Part shown: piece by piece, positions 26,826-34,449 of the stretch
Position numbering within the stretch: the first letter of the stretch is position 1
Layout: each line of letters starts with the position of its first letter
Source of the DNA: UBA685 sp002299005
Lineage (GTDB): Bacteria > Pseudomonadota > Alphaproteobacteria > Puniceispirillales > Puniceispirillaceae
Direction of reading: 5' to 3'
Assembly: GCA_963966775.1 (NCBI GenBank)
Contig: CAXAAH010000013.1
Span: forward strand, 1 to 38,665
DNA length: 38,665 nt
Position numbers and translations under genes: made by a program
Notes under the pieces: generated by a model
What the model was told of the DNA's origin: nothing
What the model saw: only the letters and a program-made list of their open reading frames with translations
Database searches by the model: none

Positions 26826-27986
26826 TTAGCTGTTAATGACAACAAGATCATCGGCATGCACCAATTCTGGTCGTCCTTGATAGCCGATAATCGCTTCAAA
26901 ATCGGTGCTTTTTTGGCCCTTTAGCGCCTCTGCCTCACTGGCTGAATAGGCAGATAGGCCGCGGGCTATCATCTTGTTATTTTGATCAAGCACATCGATC
27001 AGATCACCGCGCTCAAACGGCCCGTCAACCGCCACAACACCTGCGGGCAATAACGACCTGCCTTGTGAAAGCGCCTTTTTGGCCCCTTCATCAATGGTGA
27101 TGCTGCCGGCGCTATCAAGGGCTGAGGCGATCCAGTTTTTGCGCGCGGTACTAGGGGCAAGCTGGGCGTTGAAGATGCTTGATTTCGCCCCCTCATCAAG
27201 CGCGGATAAGGGCGCGGTGGCGGTGCCGTCACAGATAATCATCGCCACACCTGAATGGGTGGCAATACGCGCGGCGGCCAGTTTGGTTGCCATGCCGCCA
27301 GAGGCAAATTCAGCGTTCGCCGATTCGCCCATCGCCATAATCTCATCTGATAAATCATCAATCACAGGGATATGGGCGGCGTTATCATGGGTGCGCGGGT
27401 TTTTATCATAAAGCCCATCAATATCTGATAACAGAATCAAAAGATCAGCTGACATCATGGTCGCAACACGCGCCGCCAGCCTGTCATTATCACCAAAGCG
27501 AATCTCATAGGTGGTGATAGTGTCATTCTCATTCACCACAGGCACACAGCCATAATTTAGCAAGGTCGCCATGGTTGAACGCGCGTTCAAATGCTTGCGG
27601 CGTGTCTCTGTATCATCAGGGGCGAGCAAGATTTGTGATGAGGTGATGCCATGCGCTTTGAGGCTATCATTCCACGCTTGCGCCAAGATAATTTGGCCGG
27701 TCGCGGCCGCGGCTTGTTTTTCATCTAGCTTAATCTGGCCCTTTGGCAGACCCATCTCGTCCCGACCAAGCGCGATCGCACCAGATGAGACGATGATCAC
27801 CTGCTTGCCAGCCTTATGAAGGCGTGCGACATCACTGGCAAGACCTGCAAGCCAGCTGGTCTGCAAACCGCCTCTATCTGGGTTAAAGAGTAAGGCAGAG
27901 CCGATTTTGATCGTAATACGCGCCGCGTCTTTGATCAGCTGTGAGGCTGATTGCGCGTGATTATTATGGTGACCAAGGTTCGTCAT
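26826..27986 (-). CDS. proB: Glutamate 5-kinase
   Basis: Phosphorylates glutamate in the first, feedback-regulated step of proline synthesis. The kinase domain (about residues 20-265) shows IGSALLFNP, VSSGAIALGRDEMG, NENDTITTYEIRFGDND and LLSDIDGLYDKNPR. A C-terminal PUA domain follows (about 290-386, RSLLPAGVVAVDGPFERGD). From the ATG at 27986 it is 386 aa. AAGGA lies 6-7 nt upstream of this ATG, so the ATG at 28013, nine codons earlier, is rejected. The chosen start overlaps the obgE 3' end by 23 nt. Confidence 0.95.
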   Translation of the reverse strand: MTNLGHHNNHAQSASQLIKDAARITIKIGSALLFNPDRGGLQTSWLAGLASDVARLHKAGKQVIIVSSGAIALGRDEMGLPKGQIKLDEKQAAAATGQIILAQAWNDSLKAHGITSSQILLAPDDTETRRKHLNARSTMATLLNYGCVPVVNENDTITTYEIRFGDNDRLAARVATMMSADLLILLSDIDGLYDKNPRTHDNAAHIPVIDDLSDEIMAMGESANAEFASGGMATKLAAARIATHSGVAMIICDGTATAPLSALDEGAKSSIFNAQLAPSTARKNWIASALDSAGSITIDEGAKKALSQGRSLLPAGVVAVDGPFERGDLIDVLDQNNKMIARGLSAYSASEAEALKGQKSTDFEAIIGYQGRPELVHADDLVVINS

Positions 27987-29004
27987 CTTTATCCTTTGCC
28001 AATTCAGCGGCAACCTCTTGTGTGATCACAGCATAAAGCGCGCGCAACACATCTGTCACGCCTTGACCTGTGACAGATGACATAATCATCACATCATCAG
28101 CGCCCTCAGCCTTAAGGGCGGCCTTTAAATCATCCAAATAATCAGCCGGCGCCGAATCAGCTTTTGACAGGGCGATAATCTCACGCTTTTGCGCCAAGCC
28201 TGTCTCATCATAGGCAGATAGCTCATCACGAATGGTGTGATAGGCCTCGATGGGATCTGACTGTGTCGCATCAATCAGGTGCAATAAAACGCGGCATCTC
28301 TCGACATGGCCCAAAAAGCGATGACCAATGCCCGCACCCTCTGAGGCACCTCTGATAAGGCCCGGAATATCGGCAACCACAAATTCATGACCATCAACCG
28401 CCACAACACCTAGATTCGGGTGCAAGGTCGTAAAAGGATAATCAGCGATCTTTGGGCGCGCCGCAGATACAGCGGCCAAAAAGGTCGATTTGCCGGCATT
28501 TGGCATGCCCAATAGACCCACATCAGCTATCAGCTTTAGGCGTAACCAGACCCAAAATTCAACGCCCTTCACACCTGGTTGTGATTTGCGCGGTGCGCGG
28601 TTGGTGGATGATTTGAAAAAGGCATTGCCCTTACCACCCATCCCGCCTTGGGCAAGGATAATTTCTTGGCCTTCTCTTGTCAGGTCGGCAAGGATGGTCT
28701 CGCCATCTTCGGCAAGGATTTGCGTGCCAACGGGCAAGCGCATCTCGATATCTTCGCCAGATAGGCCAGCCTTGTTTTGACCCGCACCAGGGCGTCCTGA
28801 GGCGGCTTTGAAATGCTGTTGATAGCGATAATCGATCAGCGTGTTAAGGCCGCCAACACAACGTGCCACCACATTGCCACCTCTGCCGCCATCACCGCCA
28901 TCAGGGCCCCCAAGAGGCACATGCGCCTCTCGTCTGAAACTCACAGAGCCGGGGCCACCATTGCCTGAACGGACAAAGATTTTTGCTTGGTCTAGGAATT
29001 TCAT
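27964..29004 (-). CDS. obgE: GTPase Obg/CgtA
   Basis: Ribosome-associated GTPase acting in 50S assembly and stress responses. The 346-aa protein has the glycine-rich Obg fold (residues 1-158, MKFLDQAKIFVRSGNGGPGS) and a G domain with GMPNAGKST at about 166-174 and DIPG at about 212-215. The later base-recognition motif is ALSKAD. It lacks the extra C-terminal domain of some Gram-positive Obg proteins, which is normal here. No ribosome site is evident before the ATG. A terminator separates it from rpmA. Confidence 0.97.
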   Translation of the reverse strand: MKFLDQAKIFVRSGNGGPGSVSFRREAHVPLGGPDGGDGGRGGNVVARCVGGLNTLIDYRYQQHFKAASGRPGAGQNKAGLSGEDIEMRLPVGTQILAEDGETILADLTREGQEIILAQGGMGGKGNAFFKSSTNRAPRKSQPGVKGVEFWVWLRLKLIADVGLLGMPNAGKSTFLAAVSAARPKIADYPFTTLHPNLGVVAVDGHEFVVADIPGLIRGASEGAGIGHRFLGHVERCRVLLHLIDATQSDPIEAYHTIRDELSAYDETGLAQKREIIALSKADSAPADYLDDLKAALKAEGADDVMIMSSVTGQGVTDVLRALYAVITQEVAAELAKDKDDEPWSP

Positions 29005-29041
29005 GACGTCACATATTACCTGTCAAAAGGGGGGCTGAAAT

Positions 29042-29081
29042 AAAAAAAGGGAATAACTTGATAAATCAGTCATTCCCTTTT
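29042..29081 (-). terminator. Intrinsic terminator after rpmA
   Basis: On the minus strand, a perfect 10-bp stem (29081-29072 with 29054-29045, arms aaaagggaat/attccctttt) and a 17-nt loop are followed by a T run from the A tract at 29042-29048. It lies 33 bp past the rpmA stop and partly separates the ribosomal protein genes from obgE. Confidence 0.85.
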
Positions 29082-29113
29082 GCATTTTTAAGAACTTTGG
29101 CTCTTTGATGTTG

Positions 29114-29383
29114 TTATTCAGCTGCCTCAGCTGTTGGAACAACATTTACAAACATTTTGCCGCCAGACTTTTGTTTAAAAGCCACCTTGCCGGCTACCAA
29201 AGCGAAAAGGGTATGGTCTTTGCCCATGCCGATATTCTCGCCCGGGTTATATTTTGTGCCACGCTGGCGGATGATGATGTTGCCAGGAATGACAGCCTCG
29301 CCACCGAATTTTTTCACGCCAAGACGGCGACCTGCGGAGTCACGACCGTTTCTGGAACTACCACCTGCTTTTTTATGTGCCAT
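29114..29383 (-). CDS. rpmA: Ribosomal protein L27
   Basis: 50S subunit protein whose N-terminus reaches the peptidyl transferase centre. The 89-aa protein begins MAHKKAGGSSRNGRDSAGRR with no cleavable Firmicutes-type extension. GGEAVIPGNIIIRQRGTKYNPG is the family signature. It lies 13 bp after rplU and is cotranscribed with it. Confidence 0.98.
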   Translation of the reverse strand: MAHKKAGGSSRNGRDSAGRRLGVKKFGGEAVIPGNIIIRQRGTKYNPGENIGMGKDHTLFALVAGKVAFKQKSGGKMFVNVVPTAEAAE

Positions 29384-29396
29384 AGGTCAGTCTCCC

Positions 29397-29837
29397 TTAT
29401 GCTTTGGCTTTAGGCGCTGCTTTTTTAGCGGCGGCCTTCTTAGTTGCTTTTTTTGCTGTCGCTTTCTTAGCGGCCGGCTTTGCTTCAGCTTTCGCAGCAG
29501 GCGCTTTCGCAGCTGGTGCTTTGCCGTCAGCAGAAATGCCTGTGATCTTCAGCAATGTTAAATCTTGGCGATGGCCTTGTGTGCGGCGGTGGTTCTTACG
29601 ACGCTTGCGGCGGAAGATGATAATCTTCGGGCCACGTGTCTGCTCAACCACTTCAGCAGCAACAGATGCACCAGCGATTTGCGGGGTACCAACAGTGACA
29701 CTCTCACCATCAACAACCATCATCACATTATCAAGCTGGATTGACGCACCAGCTTCACCCTCTAGGCGTTCTACGAGGATCTTATCATCTTTAGAAACGC
29801 GGTATTGCTTTCCGCCTGTTTTCACCACTGCATACAT
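29397..29837 (-). CDS. rplU: Ribosomal protein L21 with Lys/Ala-rich C-terminal tail
   Basis: 50S subunit protein L21. The core (residues 1 to about 101) is standard: MYAVVKTGGKQYRVSKDD, then IIFRRKRRKNHRRTQGHRQ. It continues into a tail of about 45 residues made almost only of Ala, Lys and Pro (repeats such as AAKAPAAKA and ATAKKATKKAAAKKA), resembling histone H1-like tails. The usual L21 is about 100-105 aa, so the tail is an addition, of a kind seen in some alphaproteobacteria. A sigma-70-type promoter lies about 175 bp upstream. Confidence 0.97.
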   Translation of the reverse strand: MYAVVKTGGKQYRVSKDDKILVERLEGEAGASIQLDNVMMVVDGESVTVGTPQIAGASVAAEVVEQTRGPKIIIFRRKRRKNHRRTQGHRQDLTLLKITGISADGKAPAAKAPAAKAEAKPAAKKATAKKATKKAAAKKAAPKAKA

Positions 29838-29895
29838 GGCGACACCCCTAACTATCTGTCAAAGCGCTTAGCTTCATTCTTGCGTGTTTGCGAAG

Positions 29896-29910
29896 AAGAG
29901 CCGCGCTCTT
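29896..29910 (-). promoter_or_regulatory. Hairpin in the rplU leader
   Basis: Perfect 6-bp stem aagagc/gctctt with a 3-nt loop, flanked by a possible outer gaag/cttc pairing (29892-29895 with 29915-29918). It lies within the roughly 167-nt untranslated leader predicted from the rplU promoter. A role in L21 autoregulation is possible but unproven. Confidence 0.4.
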
Positions 29911-30010
29911 GTGTCTTCAAAAAATTTGGTTTTAACCAGCCTGTTTTGCGTCTTATGATAAGGCCATTACAGACCGTACCAAAATGGCATACCATTCTGA
30001 TTGTCGGTGG

Positions 30011-30038
30011 AATATACTCACCAATTAAAAACTGTCAA
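30011..30038 (-). promoter_or_regulatory. rplU-rpmA promoter
   Basis: On the minus strand a perfect -35 TTGACA (30038-30033) is followed, after 16 bp, by -10 TATATT (30016-30011). Transcription would begin near 30004, leaving a long leader of about 167 nt before the rplU ATG. Best promoter match in the window. Confidence 0.8.
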
Positions 30039-30072
30039 GTAAAACTCCCCTGTTAAAACATTGTTTTAGGCT

Positions 30073-30100
30073 AAAAGCCCCTGCTTTGTGGGGTTTTTTT
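30073..30100. terminator. Terminator-like hairpin between the enolase-family gene and rplU
   Basis: Stem aaaagcccc/ggggttttt (30073-30081 with 30090-30098, one G-T pair) around an 8-nt loop. A seven-T run (30094-30100) makes it look best in the plus direction, but no plus-strand gene lies upstream. In the minus direction it lies 11 bp past the enolase-family gene and has only four Ts. It probably insulates that gene from the rplU promoter. Confidence 0.6.
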
Positions 30101-30111
30101 GACTTTTGCGC

Positions 30112-31332
30112 CTAGCCGCCGGGAAAATAGCGGTGTTTGTGCGGGGAAAAGGGCTCTTGTGCCATCTCAAGATGGAGCTTATCGCCCTCATAGGGATGCG
30201 CCTTTGCGACCTCTTCATCTAATTCAATACCAAGACCGGGGGTTGTTGGCACAATCATCTGGCCATCTTCCACCATAAGCGGCTTTTTCAAGAGCTTTGC
30301 ATGAAAGCCTTGCATCTTTTCGATTGATTCGAGGATAAGGAAATTTGGCAAGGTCGCGGCAAGTTGGATATTGGCGGCGGCGACGATGGGGCCGCAATAA
30401 AGATGGGGGGCGATTTGGCAATAATGCGCTTGGGCAATCGCGCCAATCTTCTTGCCCTCAAGCAAGCCGCCCGCACGGCCCAAATTTGGCTGCCAAATAG
30501 AGGCCGCTTTGTGGGTGGCTAGACGCTGAAATTCATAGAGTGTGCAAAGCCGCTCGCCGGCTGAGACAGGGATGCTTGCCCCGCTTGCCACAAGCGCCAT
30601 CTCTTCGGGCAAATCAGGGGGGGTCGGCTCTTCGAACCAGAGCGGATCATAAGGGGTAATCGCCTCTGCCATGCGAATCGCACCCGCTGGTGAGAATTGG
30701 CCATGTGTGCCGAATAAAATATCTGCCCCATCACCCACAGCCTCTCTGATATTGCGGCAAAAAGCGGCTGACCTTGTGAGCGAGTCTCTGTCAGGCTGGC
30801 GCGGGTCATAAATTGAATATTGGCCGGCAGGGTCGCATTTCACGGCCGTGAAGCCTTGCGATAATTGATAGGCCGCCTTCTCGCCTGCTCTGATGGGGTC
30901 TGCGTAAAAAGCGCCCGCATCCTCGCCCTCATCTGGATAGAGATAGGTATAGGTGCGCAAGCTCTCATGAACGCGCCCGCCTAGCAAATTGGCGACCGGC
31001 TGATCTGTGGCTTTGCCGATAATATCCCATAGCGCCATTTCAAGCCCGCTTGCCACGCCCATCATCGTCGCATCAGGGCGGTGCAAAAATCCCGCCCCAT
31101 GCATCTTGCGCATGAAGGCCTCTATCATAAAGGGCGATTGGTCTTGCAGATGGCGTTCAAACGCATCACGCGCAATATCACAGATAATATCTGGCGCGAT
31201 ATGGCCGGCGTAAATCTCGCCATAGCCGATAAGGCCATTATCTGTCGCCAGCTTAACAAAGATAAAGTAACGCCCGCCATGACCGGGGGGCGGGGTGCCG
31301 ACAACAAAGCTGGTGAAATCTGTGACTTTCAT
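30112..31332 (-). CDS. Mandelate racemase/muconate lactonizing enzyme family protein
   Basis: Enolase-superfamily enzyme (406 aa), probably a sugar-acid dehydratase or related lyase; the substrate cannot be told from sequence. The N-terminal capping domain (about 1-125) and the (beta/alpha)7-beta barrel are complete. Visible barrel features are Lys165 (AVKCDP), GTHGQ (208-212), FEEP (233-236), SAGER (258-261 region), QPNLGRAGG (281-289) and APHLYCGP (about 308-315). The usual first metal-ligand Asp appears to be Gly208, and the Asp of the His-Asp dyad is Asn283. GAGG precedes the start at a good distance. It looks like a single-gene unit with no sugar transporter or regulator beside it. Confidence 0.85.
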   Translation of the reverse strand: MKVTDFTSFVVGTPPPGHGGRYFIFVKLATDNGLIGYGEIYAGHIAPDIICDIARDAFERHLQDQSPFMIEAFMRKMHGAGFLHRPDATMMGVASGLEMALWDIIGKATDQPVANLLGGRVHESLRTYTYLYPDEGEDAGAFYADPIRAGEKAAYQLSQGFTAVKCDPAGQYSIYDPRQPDRDSLTRSAAFCRNIREAVGDGADILFGTHGQFSPAGAIRMAEAITPYDPLWFEEPTPPDLPEEMALVASGASIPVSAGERLCTLYEFQRLATHKAASIWQPNLGRAGGLLEGKKIGAIAQAHYCQIAPHLYCGPIVAAANIQLAATLPNFLILESIEKMQGFHAKLLKKPLMVEDGQMIVPTTPGLGIELDEEVAKAHPYEGDKLHLEMAQEPFSPHKHRYFPGG

Positions 31333-31472
31333 AAAAGGCCTCTTTTGGTTGCCCGAATATTGGTTAATGGACTTAAAAGATTAAAAGCGTGTAAGCTAAA
31401 CCAGATCAATTTAAAAATGACTGATTTAAAATGATCGGGCTAATAAACGCGAAAAAGGGATACTCAGCTAGG

Positions 31473-31982
31473 ATGAAAGCATTATTTCAAAATTTATTAG
31501 GTTTTGCTAAGCGTCATATCATCTTGTTTGGTGCGGCAAAATTTTTGGCAGGTCTTGTGATTGGCTTTGGGTTGGGGGTGTATTTCTTGCCGATTCTGAC
31601 AGCTGAAAAAGGCCTTGATGAGGCGGCGATCGCCCAGCTTGAACAAAGCATTGAGCGCACAGGCACCTTTACCCGCGATTTGGAAGATTCAGACGCGCTT
31701 CATTGGGGTGAGGGCAAAATTAATGTCTCTGATATCAAAATCTGGCTTGAAGGCAAGATTGCCGCTGGGCCTGATTATCGGCTTTATATGATTCCGAAAT
31801 TTGTCGAGACAGAAGCTGATTTCTTGGCGATTAAGGCGCAATCGGTCGAAGTGGCACCGATTAAAGCGTTTGAGAATTTCGCCGTCGATGTGCCTATGGA
31901 TGTGGATGTGGCGCAATTCCCTGCCTTGCTTATTTGGTGCGAGGCGTTTGGGCAATTTATCACCGCCGCAAAACTATCTTAA
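31473..31982 (+). CDS. DM13 domain-containing membrane-anchored protein
   Basis: Small protein with an N-terminal membrane anchor (about residues 13-38, HIILFGAAKFLAGLVIGFGL) and a DM13 domain, a beta-sandwich predicted to act in redox or electron transfer outside the membrane. DM13 features are GTFTRDLEDSDALHWGEGKI, AAGPDYRLYMIP and the C-terminal IWCEAFGQFITAAKL with the conserved Cys. An ATG at 31431 would add 14 residues with no ribosome site; the ATG at 31473 puts the anchor near the N-terminus and is preferred, though its spacing to AAGGGA is long. It converges on the oxidoreductase gene, and both stops lie in copies of one repeat. Confidence 0.8.
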   Translation: MKALFQNLLGFAKRHIILFGAAKFLAGLVIGFGLGVYFLPILTAEKGLDEAAIAQLEQSIERTGTFTRDLEDSDALHWGEGKINVSDIKIWLEGKIAAGPDYRLYMIPKFVETEADFLAIKAQSVEVAPIKAFENFAVDVPMDVDVAQFPALLIWCEAFGQFITAAKLS

Positions 31983-32015
31983 GCGCCAAACAGAATTATC
32001 TTAAGCATCAAACAG
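31975..32015. repeat. 22-bp duplication carrying both convergent stop codons
   Basis: Copies at 31975-31993 and 31997-32015 match at 17 of 19 positions and have a 22-bp period. Each contains the palindrome cttaag. The plus-strand gene ends at TAA 31980-31982 in copy 1 and the minus-strand gene ends at TAA 32003-32001 in copy 2. Confidence 0.88.
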
Positions 32016-32972
32016 GGCGTGAGCCGCGCGCTTGCCTGATAGAAACGCGCTTTCAATGCGTGCATTGCCGAAATAATCACCCGCTAGGGCAAGGCTTTTA
32101 TCGGTGCTGATAAAGGGCCTATCCTTGTCTGCGGGCCGCGCCACACGGGCATAAAGCCAGCGATGGGCAAGGCTGGCGCCAATCGATAGATGAAGGCCAC
32201 TTTCTGTCTCATAGGCTTGGCGCATCGCCTCTATGACCTCATCTGCCTGCCATGACAGCATGTCTGTGCTTGCTTGCGGGGTCGCTTGGATGGTCAGCGC
32301 TGGCTGATAGGCGGTGTTATCGCGTGATGGCTCATAATTTGCCCAGCCAATCAGGCCAGCGTCTCGCAATGGCGGGCTTGTATCATCAAGCGCCTCATTC
32401 AGCGCAAGCATCACCGTCCAGCAGGGATCATAAGAGGCAGAAGCAGCGGTCTCTGACAGGGAGGCGTCGACGGCCTTCACAAGCGCGGCCGCTTGCGGGG
32501 CAGGGGCGGTCACTATCAGCGTCTGGCAGTGATAGGTGGCACCATCCTCATCATGTAGCTGATAGGCGGCACTCGCATTAGCAGTTTTCTCAATAGTGGT
32601 CACTTTAACCGATTGCCTGACCTCAAGCGCATTTAGGCGTTGAAGGAAAGCGGGGAAGTCGCGCATGGTTGGTGCGCCGCCAAAGCTGGTGGCATGATGG
32701 CCAAAATCCCAGATTTGCACCGCGCCATCTGTTTGCGCTTGGTCTGTGAGGGCGCGGAAATCGGGATCTTTGCAGGTGAAAAATTGTGCGCCATGATTAA
32801 ACGTGACGCCGTCCGCGCGTTTGGTGCTACAGCGCCCCCCAATGCGGCGGCCCTTATCAAGCATTAGAACAGATTTCCCCGCGGCCTTGGCATAATGAGC
32901 CGCGCTCAGACCTGCGATGCCAGAGCCAATAATGATCAGATCATAGACGCTCGGCAATTTGTCATTTGTCAT
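32001..32972 (-). CDS. Renalase-like NAD/FAD-dependent oxidoreductase
   Basis: Flavoprotein of the COG3380/renalase-like group within the amine oxidase superfamily; the substrate is unknown. The 323-aa protein has the dinucleotide-binding motif LIIIGSGIAGLSAAHYAK (about residues 12-29), the second FAD motif DKGRRIGGRCSTKR (about 39-52), FNHGAQFFT (about 58-66) and the C-terminal FAD-contact region LALAGDYFGNARIESAFLSG. GGAG lies 7 nt before the ATG. It is divergent from the HAD gene (63 bp) and convergent with the DM13 gene. Confidence 0.85.
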   Translation of the reverse strand: MTNDKLPSVYDLIIIGSGIAGLSAAHYAKAAGKSVLMLDKGRRIGGRCSTKRADGVTFNHGAQFFTCKDPDFRALTDQAQTDGAVQIWDFGHHATSFGGAPTMRDFPAFLQRLNALEVRQSVKVTTIEKTANASAAYQLHDEDGATYHCQTLIVTAPAPQAAALVKAVDASLSETAASASYDPCWTVMLALNEALDDTSPPLRDAGLIGWANYEPSRDNTAYQPALTIQATPQASTDMLSWQADEVIEAMRQAYETESGLHLSIGASLAHRWLYARVARPADKDRPFISTDKSLALAGDYFGNARIESAFLSGKRAAHALFDA

Positions 32973-33035
32973 AAGAGGGCTCCTGTTCTATCTCTTAGGT
33001 ATTTGGCAATACGCAAAAGAAAGCTGTTTGGTTTT

Positions 33036-33995
33036 ATGTCTGACCTGTTTGATTCATCGCGCCCCATGGATGCGGCGCGCACTTTGGCGCTCTATAGCCG
33101 CTATTATCAAGATAATGGCCCCGCTTTGCCCGCCGGCCGCCCCGAAGATATGCGGTTTGTCGAAAGCCTGTCTGCCAGCCTTGACGGGCTAGAAGGGCTT
33201 ATCCTTGATAGCTATGGCGTCATCGGTCTTGGCTCTGCGCCGATTGAGGGGATTGTCAGCTTGTTCGATGCGGCGGCTTTGCGTGATATGCCAGTGATTA
33301 TCCTAACCAATGGCGCTAGCCAGCCAGCCGCACGGCGCGAGAAGGGCTATCAGAATTGGGGCCTGCCGATTACGGCCGCTGATATTATCTCTAGCCGTGA
33401 TGCCTGTTATCAGACGGTGAAGACTATCCAAGCACAAGCGCCCAAGACGCGCTTTGCCTATCTTGACCGTAATGTGATGCCTTTTGATGATGTGCCAGGT
33501 GCTTTATATGAAGATGCACCTTGGGATGAGGCACCTTGGGATGAGGCAGATTATTTCATCTTTTTGGGTGCTACATTTTGGGGCGCGGCTGAGCAAGACA
33601 GGCTAGAGCGTGCGCTTGCCAATACGGGTGCCAAGCTGATTATTGGCAACCCTGATGTCTCGGCCCCTGTTGATGGCGGCTTTACCTTTGAGCCAGGGTT
33701 TTGGGCGATGAAGGCACAAGAGGCAACAGGCGCTGAGGTGATTATGACAGGCAAGCCTTTTGCCCCTGCCTATGAGATCGCGTTTGATGCCTTACAGAAA
33801 AAAGCTGGCAAGCCATTGGAAAGGGCAAAAGTGGGGATGGTGGGTGATTCGCTTCATACCGATATTCTTGGCGCGAAATCATTTGGTCTGCATGCTATCT
33901 TGTTATCAAGCTATGGTCTTTTGGCAGGGCGCGATGTGACAAGAGAGGCCATCAAGGCACAGATTTTCCCCGATACCGTAGCGCGATTATTATAG
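33036..33995 (+). CDS. HAD-superfamily class IIA hydrolase (TIGR01459-like)
   Basis: Predicted phosphatase of the class IIA HAD superfamily, related to NagD-type enzymes; the substrate is unknown. From the ATG at 33036 it is 319 aa (MSDLFDSSRPMDA). The reading frame stays open 47 codons further upstream but that part overlaps the divergent oxidoreductase gene and has no family match. Motif I is LILDSYGV with nucleophile Asp58, motif II is ILTNGA, the motif III lysine lies in MTGKPFAPAYE, and motif IV is VGDSLHTDILGA. An in-frame 15-bp duplication gives APWDEAPWDE (about residues 161-170). The 3' end carries another tandem repeat. Confidence 0.88.
   Translation: MSDLFDSSRPMDAARTLALYSRYYQDNGPALPAGRPEDMRFVESLSASLDGLEGLILDSYGVIGLGSAPIEGIVSLFDAAALRDMPVIILTNGASQPAARREKGYQNWGLPITAADIISSRDACYQTVKTIQAQAPKTRFAYLDRNVMPFDDVPGALYEDAPWDEAPWDEADYFIFLGATFWGAAEQDRLERALANTGAKLIIGNPDVSAPVDGGFTFEPGFWAMKAQEATGAEVIMTGKPFAPAYEIAFDALQKKAGKPLERAKVGMVGDSLHTDILGAKSFGLHAILLSSYGLLAGRDVTREAIKAQIFPDTVARLL
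33516..33545. repeat. In-frame perfect 15-bp duplication inside the HAD gene
   Basis: Two identical units gcaccttgggatgag (33516-33530, 33531-33545) encode APWDE twice. It looks like a recent slippage-type event that preserved frame. Confidence 0.9.
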
Positions 33996-34016
33996 GGGCC
34001 CGATTATTGTAGGCCC
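33984..34016. repeat. 16/17-bp tandem repeat over the HAD gene stop codon
   Basis: Unit 1 (33984-34000) cgattattataggggcc and unit 2 (34001-34016) cgattattgtaggccc are near-identical. A decayed third copy (aattattttag, 34017-34027) follows. The HAD TAG is in unit 1; the TAG in unit 2 (34010-34012) is in a different frame. Confidence 0.8.
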
Positions 34017-34054
34017 AATTATTTTAGTTAAGCAAAAATGAAGGATGAAAGAGT

Positions 34055-34420
34055 ATGAGCCAACCAACAAGACGCTTTTATGTGACCGCGATTGAGGCGC
34101 TTTGCTCTATCGGCATTTATGATCATGAGCGCGCGAATAAGCAACGTGTCATCATCGATATTGAGGTCGTCCTAGACCCTGCGAGTGAGCCGACAAGTGA
34201 CGCGATTCTAGAAGGGCTTGATTATGATATGATAAGAGATGGCGTATTAGATCTTGCGCGCGCGCGGCATTATGATTTGCAGGAAACATTGGCCCGAAGC
34301 CTGTTCGATAAGATGATGTCACTGCCAACCGTGATAGAGGCCAAGGTGCGCACATCAAAGCCCGATATCTATGAAGATTGCCAAGAGGCGGCCTATCAGC
34401 TGTCGAATATTACGCAATAG
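34055..34420 (+). CDS. folB: Dihydroneopterin aldolase family protein
   Basis: FolB-fold enzyme, predicted to cleave 7,8-dihydroneopterin in folate biosynthesis. The 121-aa protein shows IEALCSIGIYDHERANKQRVIID (family N-terminal motif), LDYDMIRDGVLDLA and an ETLARSLFDKM helix. The C-terminal KPDIYEDCQEAAYQL differs somewhat from well-studied FolB sequences, so a related tetrahydropterin-fold activity cannot be excluded. GAAGGATGAAAGAG precedes the ATG. It follows the HAD gene after 59 bp and ends inside a tandem repeat. Confidence 0.82.
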   Translation: MSQPTRRFYVTAIEALCSIGIYDHERANKQRVIIDIEVVLDPASEPTSDAILEGLDYDMIRDGVLDLARARHYDLQETLARSLFDKMMSLPTVIEAKVRTSKPDIYEDCQEAAYQLSNITQ

Positions 34421-34439
34421 GGGTATTACGCAATAGGAA
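34408..34439. repeat. 16-bp tandem duplication over the folB stop codon
   Basis: Units 34408-34423 and 34424-34439 (tattacgcaataggg.) match at 14 of 16 positions. The folB TAG (34418-34420) is in unit 1, and the unit 2 TAG (34434-34436) is in another frame. Confidence 0.85.
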
Positions 34440-34449
34440 CAGTCGCTAG

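Noticed and set aside
29837..30100. A plus-strand small RNA ending at the T run at 30100
   Set aside because: No plausible plus-strand promoter was found; the hairpin is explained as insulation between the enolase-family gene and rplU.
32895..33035. 47-codon N-terminal extension of the HAD hydrolase
   Set aside because: It is antisense to the oxidoreductase start and shows no similarity to the family; the ATG at 33036 begins a normal HAD protein.
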